Below the pieces are notes generated by a model. The model was not told the origin of the DNA, made no database searches, and saw only the letters and a list, made by a program, of their open reading frames with translations. Positions 7,285-16,057 of a stretch of DNA of 64,000 nucleotides are shown here, piece after piece (position 1 is the stretch's first letter; the number at the start of each line of letters is the position of its first letter). The stretch is from CAYLNL01 sp964385175 (lineage in GTDB: Bacteria; Bacteroidota; Bacteroidia; Flavobacteriales; Flavobacteriaceae), in the NCBI GenBank assembly GCA_964385175.1, contig CAYLNL010000004.1:1-64000 (forward strand), written 5' to 3'. A program made the position numbers and the translations under genes.

Positions 7285-8568
7285 CTACGCCGTTTTTTTA
7301 TCAAAACCATAAATAATTGCTCCTATGGCAATAATTCCCAGCCCAGCAAGGCTCTCTACCGGCTTATCCAGGAGCATATACACTAATACCCATCCGCTAA
7401 AAACAATATAAACAAGTTGCAAAAATGGGCGCCCAGGGCTTTTAAAAATATCTGCTTTCTTTTTGGTAAAGAGCAACGAAGCTACGGAAAGTGTGCCCAT
7501 AACTTGTAGCACAAAACCGGTGTAGAGCAACACCTGTTCAAAGGAACCGGAAAGCGCCAACCCAATGCTAATGAGGGCATTGAGCCAAATAGCTCTCACG
7601 GGTATGCCGCCCGCATTCACGCGGGCGAGGGGGCGCCATAGCCGGTATTCGCTTGCCATGGCGTGTGTAATGCGAGGACCTACCCAGGCATAGCCGCTTA
7701 TGGTGCCAATGAGTTGAAGGGCTATGAAAAGACTTATCCAGCCTGCGCCTTGTGTTGAAAATAGGTTGGTGAATGCCAAGGTAGTAACTTCTACTTTTCC
7801 TTCTAATTGTTGAATGGAAGCATGTTTTAAAAGAACCAGCTGCAACACTACATAGAGCGCTGTTACCAGCAGGGTACCACTCAACAAAGCTTTGGGAAGA
7901 TTTTTACGGGGATTTTCAATTTCTTCTACAATATAAGCGGCTGCATTCCAGCCGGTATAGGCATAGAAAACATAGATGAGAGAAACAGCGAACCCCGGCA
8001 ATAAGAGTTCTCGTTGCCAGCCGCTTTCAAAATGAAAACTGTTTACGGGCACTTGCGGGGCATACATTAAACCAATACCTATGAGCGCTACCATAAAGCC
8101 TATTTTAAAGAATGTGCTTATGTTTTGGAAGCGGCCACTCTGCCGCACGCTTGTGGAGTGAATGGCGCTTACGGCTATAATAATAGCGATACCTATCCAT
8201 TGACCTACAGATGGATTTATAAAAACGCCCAGGTAGTGGGTCATTGCCATGGCGGCAATGGCTATAGGCGCTGAAAAGCCTACGGTGAGCGATATCCATG
8301 CGTATAAATAGCCGAGGAGGGGATGGAAAATATGGGTGAGGAACACATAGTCGCCGCCCGATTTTTTAAACCGGGTGCCCAATTCGGCATAGGTGAAAGC
8401 GCCTATGAGCGCCATGGCGCCGCCCAGCAGCCACAAGATGATGATACTCCATGTACTTTTCAGGTCAGCCAATTGAAACCCCAGGCTGGTGAAAACCCCG
8501 GTGCCAATCATATTAGCTATTACAAGGCCTGCGGCGGTTTTCCAGCCTATTTTTGTTTTTTGTGGCAT
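7285..8568 (-). CDS. APC-family amino-acid permease
   Basis: 427 aa, about 12 hydrophobic segments. The N-terminal unwound-helix motif of APC transporters is clear (IANMIGTGVFTSLG, residues 18-31), followed by the conserved helix-2/3 region with YAELG and SGGDYVF. It probably imports amino acids or related amines by proton symport across the inner membrane; specificity cannot be told. The gene begins 30 bases after the stop of the TonB receptor at 8599-11259 and is likely co-transcribed with it, which would couple outer- and inner-membrane uptake of one substrate class. Confidence 0.85.
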   Translation of the reverse strand: MPQKTKIGWKTAAGLVIANMIGTGVFTSLGFQLADLKSTWSIIILWLLGGAMALIGAFTYAELGTRFKKSGGDYVFLTHIFHPLLGYLYAWISLTVGFSAPIAIAAMAMTHYLGVFINPSVGQWIGIAIIIAVSAIHSTSVRQSGRFQNISTFFKIGFMVALIGIGLMYAPQVPVNSFHFESGWQRELLLPGFAVSLIYVFYAYTGWNAAAYIVEEIENPRKNLPKALLSGTLLVTALYVVLQLVLLKHASIQQLEGKVEVTTLAFTNLFSTQGAGWISLFIALQLIGTISGYAWVGPRITHAMASEYRLWRPLARVNAGGIPVRAIWLNALISIGLALSGSFEQVLLYTGFVLQVMGTLSVASLLFTKKKADIFKSPGRPFLQLVYIVFSGWVLVYMLLDKPVESLAGLGIIAIGAIIYGFDKKTA

Positions 8569-8598
8569 TTATGAGCTATAACATGGCATGGTTGGGGG

Positions 8599-11259
8599 TT
8601 ACCATTTAAAAGAAATCCGGGCAAAATAAAAGGCGCCGGTAGTTCCCATTTGCACAGGAGCGTAGCGGAATACCCCGAAATAGCTGTTTTCATAAGCCTG
8701 CTCATCCGGGAAAACATCCAGCAGGTTATTCGCTCCTGCGGTGAGTTGCAGGTAGCTGGCTATGTTATATGAAACGGAGGCATCGGTAACTACTTTTCCG
8801 GCGTGGGTTTGAGAGACGCCAAAGGGAAAGCCATTTCGGGTAACCTGTCCAAAATAGGTGTTTCGGAACAGGAAATTCAGCTTGTTGAGTTGATAGGATA
8901 GGCTAAGGATGGCTTTTTGCCTAGGCATATTGGTTTCTATAAGGCTTCGTTCCTGGGGCCCAAAGTAAACGTCTTCTTGCCCCACAATCACTGGCGGGAT
9001 ATGATTTAGATAATCATTTACTTTATTCTTATTAAAATTATAGAGAAGGGAAGAGGTGAGTTTCCCTTGGCCCAGTTCCATATTATAATCTAGTACCACA
9101 TCTATCCCCCATGTTTGGGTGTTAACCGCATTGGTGAAAAATCGCCCGGTAGAAGCGCCGTATAATGCAAATAAATCGCGCAGTTCAGGGATAGGTTCGC
9201 CAAAAGGGTCGTTGCCCAGGTTACCGGTTAGGATAATACGGTCTTTAATATCAATGTTATAGCCGTCTATGGTTATGACAAAGTTTTCTACCGGCTTCAT
9301 GGTAATACCCATGCTTAGGTTTACAGAAGTTTCTTCTTTGAGCTCGGGTATTCCTAATTGTCGGGCTACTTCGCTGTCGTTCCTGAAAATACCAGAATTG
9401 AGCAATTCGCCATCTACAATATCGGTGGCTATATTATTAAAATAGCGCTGGTGTAGCGATGGGGCGCGAAACCCGGTACTTGCCGCCGCCCTCACGGTGT
9501 AGCCTTCTGCAAGCTGAATGCTTGCCGTGAGTTTGCCATTGAAAGTGCTGCCAAAATCGCTGTAATGTTCATAGCGCCCGGCTACCCCTATGAGGAACTC
9601 TTTTGTAAGATTAGCTTCCAGGTCTGCATAGGCGGCTATGCTTTCTCTACTTTCATTTACGCGGTTAAGGGAAGAAAAACCGGGGAACGATTGTGCGCCG
9701 CCATCTATGTACGATGCCGGTTCGCCGGGTTCTATATGGTATTGTTCACTTCTGAACTCTGCGCCGGTGGCTACGTTAAGCCCTTCCCAGAAGCCGGGAA
9801 AATAGGTTTGGGCATCTACGTTTATAACATCTTGTAGAAAACGATGTCCGCCAGCATCAAAACGAGTGGGGCTATCGGCGCCGAGAGAGGCGTTATTAGT
9901 GTTATCTACAGTGTAATAAAAACTATTTTCGCCCAAGGTATTGCTCAGGTCGAAACGCCATTCGCCCAATTTAAAGCGGTATCCAGTGGAAAGCGACACA
10001 TCGTTTATTTTAGATAGGAGAGAAGGCTGGAAACCAAAGGGAAATAACTCGGGTACTACATTTTCAGTTTCGCTGGGCAGCCGCCGGAAGCCAAAACCTT
10101 CTCCGTGTCGTATGTTTACACCTCCAAAGAGATAAAAAGCTGCTGTTTCAGAGGTAGGTAATTCCATATTTGTAAATGCTTGTGCGTTCTGAATGGCGGC
10201 GTCTCCTACCTGGAAATTAAAATAATCGCGGGTGAGCCCATTTTCAGCTATGAGTTCATCATCTATAGCCCGTGCATCGTCATTGCTGAAATCGTAGGCA
10301 AAAAAGTTTCCAAACTCAGACTGGTCAAAAATAACCAGGTTGTGGTTTTGCGAACGGTTAGTTTTTTGGCGGCTATTGTATTCGAGAGATGTATTGATGA
10401 AGCCGCCGAGGTTTCCTATTTTTTTGCCGTAATTTAGGTTTATGTTTGCCGTTTCTCCGTCCTGGCGAGAGGTTTGCCCGTAGGTAGCGATTACTTCGAG
10501 CCCGGTATTTTTCTTTAAAATGAGGTTAATTACCCCCGCAATGGCATCTGAGCCATACTGAGCAGAGGCGCCGTCTCGCAATACTTCAATGCGTTCTATG
10601 GCAGAGGTGGGTATGGCGCTAAGGTCGGTTCCTACCGAGCCATTGCCAAAGGTGCTTTGGTTGTTTACCAGCGAGGTGGTGTGGCGTCTTTTGCCATTTA
10701 CCAGCACCAAGGTCTGGTCGGGGCCTAACCCTCGCAGCGAAGCCGGGTCAATATGTTCGGTTCCGTCAGAGGCAGATTGTCGGGTATTGTTAAAAGAAGG
10801 GGCCAAGTAGGTGAGTATGTCATTTAAGTTGGTTTGGGGGAGTGTGTTTTTTATAGACTGGAGGCCAATAACATCTACCGGAACAGGGGTGTTTGTTTTG
10901 CTGCGGTTGGGGTTACGGTTTCCGGTGAGTATTATCTCGCCCAGGGCTTCGTCTTTGGGCTGTAAAACTACGTTCATATAGGGCGGGGTTGCCACCATTT
11001 CTTTTGTTTCATAGCCCAGGTAAGAAAAAATGAGCAGGGTATTGGCGGTGGCTATGGTTATTTCAAAGGAGCCGTTGGCATCGGTGGTGGTTCCCCGGCT
11101 GGTTCCTTTGGCGGTAACGTTTACACCGGTAAGAGGTTCCCCGGTATCATTGGTTACTGCTCCTTTTACAGTGAGTTGGGCATAGGTGCATAGTGTTATA
11201 AAAAAGCAGGCTATGGCGCTCAACAGGGGTAGTTTTGTAGAGGTGTAGCGGTGAGTCAT
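8599..11259 (-). CDS. TonB-dependent outer-membrane receptor with carboxypeptidase-regulatory-like N-domain
   Basis: 886 aa. A signal peptide (to about residue 28) precedes a carboxypeptidase-regulatory-like Ig-type domain (about 30-105: VKGAVTNDTGEPLTGVNV), then the plug (about 125-250 with ASLRGLGPDQTLVLVNGKRR and ERIEVLRDGASAQYGSDA), then a 22-strand barrel ending in aromatic Trp (SFKW). It imports a substrate using TonB/ExbBD energy. No SusD partner is adjacent, so it is not a classic polysaccharide-utilisation pair; the downstream amino-acid permease hints at amino acids, peptides or a metal chelate. Confidence 0.9.
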   Translation of the reverse strand: MTHRYTSTKLPLLSAIACFFITLCTYAQLTVKGAVTNDTGEPLTGVNVTAKGTSRGTTTDANGSFEITIATANTLLIFSYLGYETKEMVATPPYMNVVLQPKDEALGEIILTGNRNPNRSKTNTPVPVDVIGLQSIKNTLPQTNLNDILTYLAPSFNNTRQSASDGTEHIDPASLRGLGPDQTLVLVNGKRRHTTSLVNNQSTFGNGSVGTDLSAIPTSAIERIEVLRDGASAQYGSDAIAGVINLILKKNTGLEVIATYGQTSRQDGETANINLNYGKKIGNLGGFINTSLEYNSRQKTNRSQNHNLVIFDQSEFGNFFAYDFSNDDARAIDDELIAENGLTRDYFNFQVGDAAIQNAQAFTNMELPTSETAAFYLFGGVNIRHGEGFGFRRLPSETENVVPELFPFGFQPSLLSKINDVSLSTGYRFKLGEWRFDLSNTLGENSFYYTVDNTNNASLGADSPTRFDAGGHRFLQDVINVDAQTYFPGFWEGLNVATGAEFRSEQYHIEPGEPASYIDGGAQSFPGFSSLNRVNESRESIAAYADLEANLTKEFLIGVAGRYEHYSDFGSTFNGKLTASIQLAEGYTVRAAASTGFRAPSLHQRYFNNIATDIVDGELLNSGIFRNDSEVARQLGIPELKEETSVNLSMGITMKPVENFVITIDGYNIDIKDRIILTGNLGNDPFGEPIPELRDLFALYGASTGRFFTNAVNTQTWGIDVVLDYNMELGQGKLTSSLLYNFNKNKVNDYLNHIPPVIVGQEDVYFGPQERSLIETNMPRQKAILSLSYQLNKLNFLFRNTYFGQVTRNGFPFGVSQTHAGKVVTDASVSYNIASYLQLTAGANNLLDVFPDEQAYENSYFGVFRYAPVQMGTTGAFYFARISFKW

Positions 11260-11316
11260 AGGTATAAATTTTTAGAATGATTTTTTGATATGGCGGGCGA
11301 TAAAAATTGAAAGCGT

Positions 11317-11324
11317 CAAATATA
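11317..11324 (-). promoter_or_regulatory. Candidate -7 element for the TonB receptor-permease operon
   Basis: TATATTTG on the minus strand, 57 bases upstream of the ATG at 11259. No convincing TTG at the -33 distance. Confidence 0.35.
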
Positions 11325-11594
11325 TAAAATTTAAGGATGTAATGTTATTATTAATAATAAGATGTGAGTATTGAGCAGTTAAAAAATAAATATACCTACC
11401 TGCCAGTACAGTAAAAAACAAAACAACAAAGCCACGGCTAAAGCATTTTTGAATTATAAATATACCTTAATGCTATACAAGTAATTGCCCGTGAAGAAAA
11501 GAAATTATAGAAAAAAAGAAAAGTGATAGAGCATAATTATAAAATCCTAATTTGTGTAATGAAAAAAATAATAAAACCACATTCTTAAATTTTG

Positions 11595-11602
11595 TATATT
11601 TG
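11595..11602 (+). promoter_or_regulatory. Candidate -7 element for the RluA-family gene
   Basis: TATATTTG 70 bases before the ATG at 11673; no good -33 TTG. Confidence 0.35.
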
Positions 11603-11672
11603 GCTTTGAAATTTTCCTACTGGCATTATAACAGGCTTATTTGAGAAAGCCCCTGGTTTTATATAAACGGGA

Positions 11673-12374
11673 ATGAAAAATGTATTTAATACAGATAATA
11701 TATTATATGAAGACACCCATTTGCTGGCGGTTGCCAAGCAGGCGGGGCAATTAACACAGGGAGACCAAACAGGCGCTACCCCCCTGAGTGATATGCTAAC
11801 AAGGTATCTTATAACTAAAAGAGATGTGGCAAAAGAAGTGTTCCTGGGAGTGGTACATCGGTTAGACCAGCCGGTGAGCGGGGTGTTGCTGTTTGCCAAA
11901 ACCCCGCAGGCGCTGGCGCAGCTAAATGCACAATTTGCCGCCGGGGATACTAAAAAAGTCTATTGGGCGTTAGTAAAAAATAAGCCGCCACAACAGTTTG
12001 ATATACTTACGCATTGGTTGGTGCGCAACCCGAAACAAAACAAATCATACTGCTACAACCAGGAAGTAAGAAAAAGTAAGCGAGCGGTTTTAGAATACGC
12101 AATTTTAAAAGAGTTGCACCGGTATTTTTGGTTAGAAATTCGCCTGCACACCGGCAGGCATCATCAAATTCGTTGCCAGCTGGCGGCGATTGGTTGCCCT
12201 ATAAAGGGCGATTTGAAATATGGTTTTGAGCGCAGTAATGCCAATGGGGGCATATATTTGCATGCCAGGAGGCTTAGTTTCCTGCATCCGGTTACAGGAG
12301 AATCTGTTAGTATTGAGGCGCCTTTACCCAATGATACGCTCTGGAGTTATTGTAATAAGGCAGAAATTGCTTAG
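11673..12374 (+). CDS. RluA-family RNA pseudouridine synthase
   Basis: 233 aa. The catalytic motif is VHRLDQPVSGVLLFAKT with the nucleophilic Asp at residue 65, and the C-terminal motif LHTGRHHQIRCQLA is present. It lacks an N-terminal S4 RNA-binding domain, like the short RluA/TruC-type members. It isomerises uridine to pseudouridine in rRNA or tRNA; the target cannot be assigned. Stands alone between divergent and unrelated genes. Confidence 0.9.
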   Translation: MKNVFNTDNILYEDTHLLAVAKQAGQLTQGDQTGATPLSDMLTRYLITKRDVAKEVFLGVVHRLDQPVSGVLLFAKTPQALAQLNAQFAAGDTKKVYWALVKNKPPQQFDILTHWLVRNPKQNKSYCYNQEVRKSKRAVLEYAILKELHRYFWLEIRLHTGRHHQIRCQLAAIGCPIKGDLKYGFERSNANGGIYLHARRLSFLHPVTGESVSIEAPLPNDTLWSYCNKAEIA

Positions 12375-12699
12375 TAGAAACGTTCAGGCTGTTTTCTTTT
12401 AGCATTCAACCCGAACTATTCTAAGCGAATTTCACTAATTTTTTCACTATCTATTGATAATTTCTTCATTCTCTTATAATTTTTCAATATAAAATGTTGT
12501 TTTATAATTTTTTCATAATAAAATGTTAATTACACAGGCTATTTTAAGCCTCGCTCACTTCTTGAAACCCCTTGCTAATCCTGAGTTTTTTATTGATAGA
12601 ACGATTTTTTTTGAGTGTACTTTTGTAATAAATCCTCAGCACATAAATATGGATTTTTATTAACTAAAAAAGTAACTAATCTAAAAAAACAATCACATC
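12375..12699. other. AT-rich intergenic region
   Basis: 325 bases, very AT-rich, with runs such as two near-copies of ATAAAATGTT around 12490-12525. It contains the promoter candidate for the small peptide gene (12593-12625). No other open frame or RNA is evident. Confidence 0.55.
12593..12625 (+). promoter_or_regulatory. Candidate promoter of the 51-aa peptide gene
   Basis: TACTTTTG (12618-12625) fits TAnnTTTG and has a TTG at 12593-12595, a 22-base spacing, slightly long. Predicted leader of about 70 bases before the ATG at 12700. Confidence 0.4.
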
Positions 12700-12855
12700 A
12701 TGAAAACACTAAAAATTGTTCTTGGAATAGCCGTTGCGGCCCTTGTATATTCTGTAGCCCACCAGGCTTTTACCACCAAAACCTTCAGCACCCAGGATGA
12801 TGCCCAGTATGTAAACGGAAATCAAGGGAATCCTCCTATTATGAGAGAAACCTAA
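12700..12855 (+). CDS. Small secreted peptide, 51 aa, upstream of a sensor kinase
   Basis: Encodes MKTLKIVLGIAVAALVYSVA (a hydrophobic export leader) then HQAFTTKTFSTQDDAQYVNG and a short polar tail ending NPPIMRET. Start with canonical MKT..., dedicated promoter candidate, a 190-base gap to the kinase gene and a hairpin in between. No cysteines or double-Gly leader, so it is not an obvious bacteriocin. I do not recognise a family. Its position before the TPR histidine kinase/response regulator pair suggests, without proof, a signal or accessory peptide for that system. Confidence 0.6.
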   Translation: MKTLKIVLGIAVAALVYSVAHQAFTTKTFSTQDDAQYVNGNQGNPPIMRET

Positions 12856-12923
12856 TCTGGCGCTTATGAGGTAGCTAAACAGCCAGGTTGCGGTTTTATC
12901 GCTATATATTGTAAAGTATAGCT

Positions 12924-12961
12924 CACAGCTGAAACTTTCTAATCCAGATTTTTCAGCTGTG
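12924..12961 (+). terminator. Hairpin between the peptide gene and the kinase gene
   Basis: An 11-bp perfect inverted repeat (CACAGCTGAAA / TTTCAGCTGTG) with a 16-base loop, 68 bases after the peptide stop. The following sequence is AT-rich but lacks an immediate T run, so it could be a weak terminator, an mRNA 3' end stabiliser or a regulator-binding palindrome. Confidence 0.45.
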
Positions 12962-12983
12962 CGCTATATTTTTTATATATATT

Positions 12984-13015
12984 TTTGTTTTTATAAAAAT
13001 GGTTTTCTATATTTG
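12984..13015 (+). promoter_or_regulatory. Promoter of the TPR histidine kinase/response regulator operon
   Basis: TTTG at 12984-12987 and TATATTTG at 13008-13015, spacing 20 bases, a good match to the Bacteroidota -33/-7 promoter. It places transcription start near 13020, about 30 bases before the GTG start at 13049. Confidence 0.55.
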
Positions 13016-13048
13016 CCAAAGCTAACCCATGTAATTTATATAAACAAG

Positions 13049-15085
13049 GTGAAAACGCGGTTTCTCTGTATTGTTTTAACCCTTTGTTGTTGTTCGGTTT
13101 CTTTTTCCCGAAGAGTGCCCGCCAAAAAACCGTCTTCTAAAAAAGATAGCCTTGCCACATGGATAGAAAGCGCTAAAAAATCTCCCAGCCTGCAAGAAAA
13201 GAAATTATTTTTAGGCAAAGCCCATAAAGCGCTGGCCTTTATACCTAATGACTCTGATAAACTTACATACTTAAACAAACTCTCAAACCGGTACCTCTCC
13301 ATAGGAGATACCGTAGCTTTTTTAAAACTAAACAAAGAAGGTGTTAAACTGGCTACCCAGTTGGAAGAGGGAAATATGCTGGCAGGGTTTTACTGGGATA
13401 GGGGTTTCTATCTTTCTCAAAATACTTCTAAAGCAGATAGCGCTTACCGTTGCTATTACCAGGCGAAAAAAATTTATGAAAAAGAAGAAATGGAGTATGA
13501 GAAGGCTTCGGTAATCTTAAACATAGCCATATTGCAAACTAGTTCTCGCGACTATCTGGGCAGCGAAGTAGCTACTGTAGAAGCCATACAAATCTTTCGG
13601 GCAGAGCGAAAATATAAAGAGCTCTATCACTGTTTCAACAACCTGGCTATTGTGGCTAATGAAGTGGGCGACTACAAAACTGCCTTAAAACACCACCAAA
13701 AAGCATTGTATTATTTGAATAAAGGAGGCGGGAACCGATATTTAGAAGCCACAACCCTCAACAACATAGGCGTGGTATATGAGTACCAGCAACAATATGA
13801 AGAAGCCCTTGCACAATACCAGGTGGCCAAAACGTATAATGAGAAATATGCTAAAAATAAAGAAGTTGAGGCTATGATTATTGATAACACAGCCTATTCT
13901 CTTTTTAAGCTGGGGCAAAAACAAGAGGTGCTGCCCATGTTTACCCGCGCCTTGCAGCTGCGCGATAGCCTGGGGTTTGCTCCCGGTATTATTATAAACA
14001 ACCTTCACCTGGCAGAATATTATGCCTCTGTTAGCGATACCGCCCAGGCTATAACTCATGCAAAAGCAGCGCACGAACTGGCAGCGGCGTCTCAGAATTA
14101 TAAATATGTTCTTAGTTCGCTATGGTCTTTATCGGGCTGGGATGCTGCCAGTGCGGCTACCTACCTGAAAGAGTATGTGCAGCTTAGTGAACATTTGCAA
14201 AAAACAGACAAGGAAATACGAGATAAATTTGCGACAATACGCCTCGATGCAGATGGGCTACTAAGTCAAAACCGAAGGTTGGCTTTGTTTAACTACGTGC
14301 AGATGTTTTTACTGGCGGTGGTATCTGTTTTTTCGTTCCTTATTATTAAAGAGTTTAAACACAATATACGAGAATTGAGGAAGCGGCAGAGGAAATATGA
14401 TGAAGAAATTTATGACCTTATGTTGCTGCAACATGATAAGCTGGAAGAAGGACGAGCTATGGAGAAAAAACGCATTTCAGAAGAATTGCATGATGGCGTT
14501 TTAGGAAAGCTGTTTGGACTTAGAATGAACTTAGAAATTTTGAATGGTAAAACAGATGAAGAATCGTGCCAGCGAAGACTTAAATATATAGCAGAAATAA
14601 AAGAGGTGGAAAGAGATATACGAAACCTATCTCATAACCTGCACCAGGGCGCTTTTTTCTCTAAGGCAGATTTTTTAACACTGGTAGAAGATTTATTAGA
14701 AAAACAAAGTGCGCCGGCTAACTTAACCTATAGACTGTGGAACAATGGAGGCATTATTTGGAAAGATATATTTCCCAGCACTAAAATGAATCTCTATCGC
14801 ATTATACAAGAATCGGTTACCAATACTATTAAATATGCGGAAGCAAAAACAATTTGCGTAAACTTTCTTAAAAAAGATGACGATGTTATAATGAGCGTAG
14901 GAGACGATGGCGTTGGGTTTGATGTTAATGGTAAACCTACCGGGATTGGGCATAAGAACATACGCTCTCGCTGCGAATTTATAAAAGGAGATGTAAAGAT
15001 TACCTCTCTGAAAGATAAGGGAACATTTATCGTAATACAATTTTCTATAAAACAAAACTCACTTGCACATGAAAAACCGGTTTAA
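13049..15085 (+). CDS. TPR-containing sensor histidine kinase (HisKA_3/NarX type)
   Basis: 678 aa from a GTG start. A hydrophobic export segment (about 2-20) is followed by a periplasmic TPR array (about 60-380; ALKHHQKALYYLNKG, EALAQYQVAKTYNEKYA), one transmembrane helix (about 413-435), a coiled linker, the dimerisation/phosphoacceptor box KKRISEELHDGVLG with His 481, and an HATPase domain (NLYRIIQESVTNTIKYA, GDDGVGFD, GIGHKNIRSRCE). An in-frame GTG at 12959 would precede the promoter; 13049 fits the promoter and signal. It phosphorylates the regulator encoded in a 17-base overlap downstream. Stimulus unknown; TPRs suggest peptide or protein sensing. Confidence 0.85.
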   Translation: MKTRFLCIVLTLCCCSVSFSRRVPAKKPSSKKDSLATWIESAKKSPSLQEKKLFLGKAHKALAFIPNDSDKLTYLNKLSNRYLSIGDTVAFLKLNKEGVKLATQLEEGNMLAGFYWDRGFYLSQNTSKADSAYRCYYQAKKIYEKEEMEYEKASVILNIAILQTSSRDYLGSEVATVEAIQIFRAERKYKELYHCFNNLAIVANEVGDYKTALKHHQKALYYLNKGGGNRYLEATTLNNIGVVYEYQQQYEEALAQYQVAKTYNEKYAKNKEVEAMIIDNTAYSLFKLGQKQEVLPMFTRALQLRDSLGFAPGIIINNLHLAEYYASVSDTAQAITHAKAAHELAAASQNYKYVLSSLWSLSGWDAASAATYLKEYVQLSEHLQKTDKEIRDKFATIRLDADGLLSQNRRLALFNYVQMFLLAVVSVFSFLIIKEFKHNIRELRKRQRKYDEEIYDLMLLQHDKLEEGRAMEKKRISEELHDGVLGKLFGLRMNLEILNGKTDEESCQRRLKYIAEIKEVERDIRNLSHNLHQGAFFSKADFLTLVEDLLEKQSAPANLTYRLWNNGGIIWKDIFPSTKMNLYRIIQESVTNTIKYAEAKTICVNFLKKDDDVIMSVGDDGVGFDVNGKPTGIGHKNIRSRCEFIKGDVKITSLKDKGTFIVIQFSIKQNSLAHEKPV

Positions 15086-15746
15086 TATTCTGATAGTTGA
15101 AAACCATCCCTTTATGGTAGATGGTTATGAAACAATGATTGCTAATATGGGCTATTTATCTGACTTTGATGTACATGTAGAAATTGCGAGAGATTGCGAC
15201 CAGGCCAGCGCATCTATAAAAAAAGCCTCCCAGGTGAAAAAGAATCGTTTTCATCTAATGTACTTAGATATAAAACTCCCGGCTTCTGCCAGCGGACACT
15301 TAACCTCTGGCGAAGATATTGGCGCTATGGCAAGAGATATGCTGCCAAACACTAAGATAGCCGTTATGACTACGTATAATGAAGGGTATAGAATTTACAA
15401 CATACTAAAAAATGTAAACCCCGAAGGATTTTTTGTAAAAGATGATACCGACTCCCGCGAACTCATAGCAGCTTTCTATAAAATTATGAATCACCCGCCA
15501 TATTACAGCGCTACAGTGGCAAAATGCGTTAAAGCAGCTAAAACCTATGAGGTGTTAGATACTATTGACAGAGCCATATTATACCACATGTCGGCTGGCG
15601 TTAAAACAAAAGATTTAATTCGGTATGTTGCATTATCACTACCGGGGGTTGAAAAAAGAAAAAGAGCCCTAAAACATATCTTTGGTATTGATGGAGGTAG
15701 CGATGAAGAACTTATAAAAAGAGCTAAGGAAGAAGGGTTTTTATAA
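15069..15746 (+). CDS. LuxR-type response regulator of a form typical of Flavobacteriia
   Basis: 225 aa. Receiver domain with Glu11/Asn12 in place of the usual Asp pair (IVENHPFMVDGY), phosphoacceptor Asp 67 (YLDIKLP), Thr in VMTTYNE and Lys in GFFVKDD; an insertion precedes the Asp. The C-terminal domain is a divergent LuxR helix-turn-helix (AGVKTKDLIRYVALSLPGVE, then KRKRALKHIFG). It overlaps the kinase gene by 17 bases, so the two are translationally coupled. ATG at 15069 is used rather than a TTG six bases earlier. Confidence 0.85.
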   Translation: MKNRFNILIVENHPFMVDGYETMIANMGYLSDFDVHVEIARDCDQASASIKKASQVKKNRFHLMYLDIKLPASASGHLTSGEDIGAMARDMLPNTKIAVMTTYNEGYRIYNILKNVNPEGFFVKDDTDSRELIAAFYKIMNHPPYYSATVAKCVKAAKTYEVLDTIDRAILYHMSAGVKTKDLIRYVALSLPGVEKRKRALKHIFGIDGGSDEELIKRAKEEGFL

Positions 15747-15796
15747 GCTGATACCTATCTTTTCTATACCATATTCTGGTCTTTTGTTATAATTCC

Positions 15797-15845
15797 CTTT
15801 GGTTTATCTTACTAAAACCAAAGTGTTAGCCAATTTATAATTGGC
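15797..15845. other. Two adjacent hairpins after the response regulator; rest of gap degraded
   Basis: CTTTGGTTT/AAACCAAAG (15797-15805 with 15815-15823) and GCCAATT/AATTGGC (15829-15835 with 15839-15845) form two perfect stems 50-100 bases after the response-regulator stop. Neither is followed by a T run. The remaining gap to ftsY (to 16435) holds decayed coding fragments and repeats listed separately, and no intact gene. Confidence 0.5.
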
Positions 15846-15875
15846 GGCATATAAAACTCATTTACTTAATTGCGG

Positions 15876-15945
15876 CAGGGCTTTCAAAAAACCGTTCAAA
15901 AGTTTGATGGGGGTTTCTCAGCGCCATAATTAAGTTATTTCCTCC
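15876..15945 (+). repeat. Duplicated gene-end fragment, copy A
   Basis: About 58 of 70 bases match 16259-16328 by hand count, mostly transitions. In frame it reads QGFQKTVQKFDGGFSAP then stop, parallel to QGFQKAIQTFDGDFPTP then stop in copy B. The frame upstream is broken by a stop at 15867-15869. Confidence 0.75.
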
Positions 15946-16030
15946 ACCCTCTGCTACCGCCCGAATCTTTTCGGGGGTATTTATATCTCTCGCCTGCGCA
16001 AGCGTCTGCGTTCATGCACCTGCCCCCGCA

Positions 16031-16054
16031 CGCATGTAGGCATGCCCCTGCGCG
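16031..16054. repeat. GC-rich alternating purine-pyrimidine element, copy 1
   Basis: CGCATG..GGCATGCC..TGCGCG core inside a GC-rich patch (about 15985-16060) in otherwise AT-rich DNA. Similar elements occur at 46656-46681 and 52611-52648. The ends can pair (CGCA/TGCG) and the centre GGCATGCC is a palindrome. Confidence 0.6.
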
Positions 16055-16057
16055 GGA

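Larger units (their letters stand above)
11260..11672. other. AT-rich divergent intergenic region without a detectable gene
   Basis: 413 bases between the divergent TonB receptor and RluA genes. It is very AT-rich with many stops in all frames. Apart from the two -7 candidates (11317-11324 minus, 11595-11602 plus) I see no RNA gene, strong hairpin or open frame of note. Confidence 0.6.

Noticed and set aside
11260..11672. tRNA or riboswitch in the AT-rich gap
   Set aside because: No T-loop GTTCGA-type sequence, no GC-rich stems and no conserved riboswitch core could be found.
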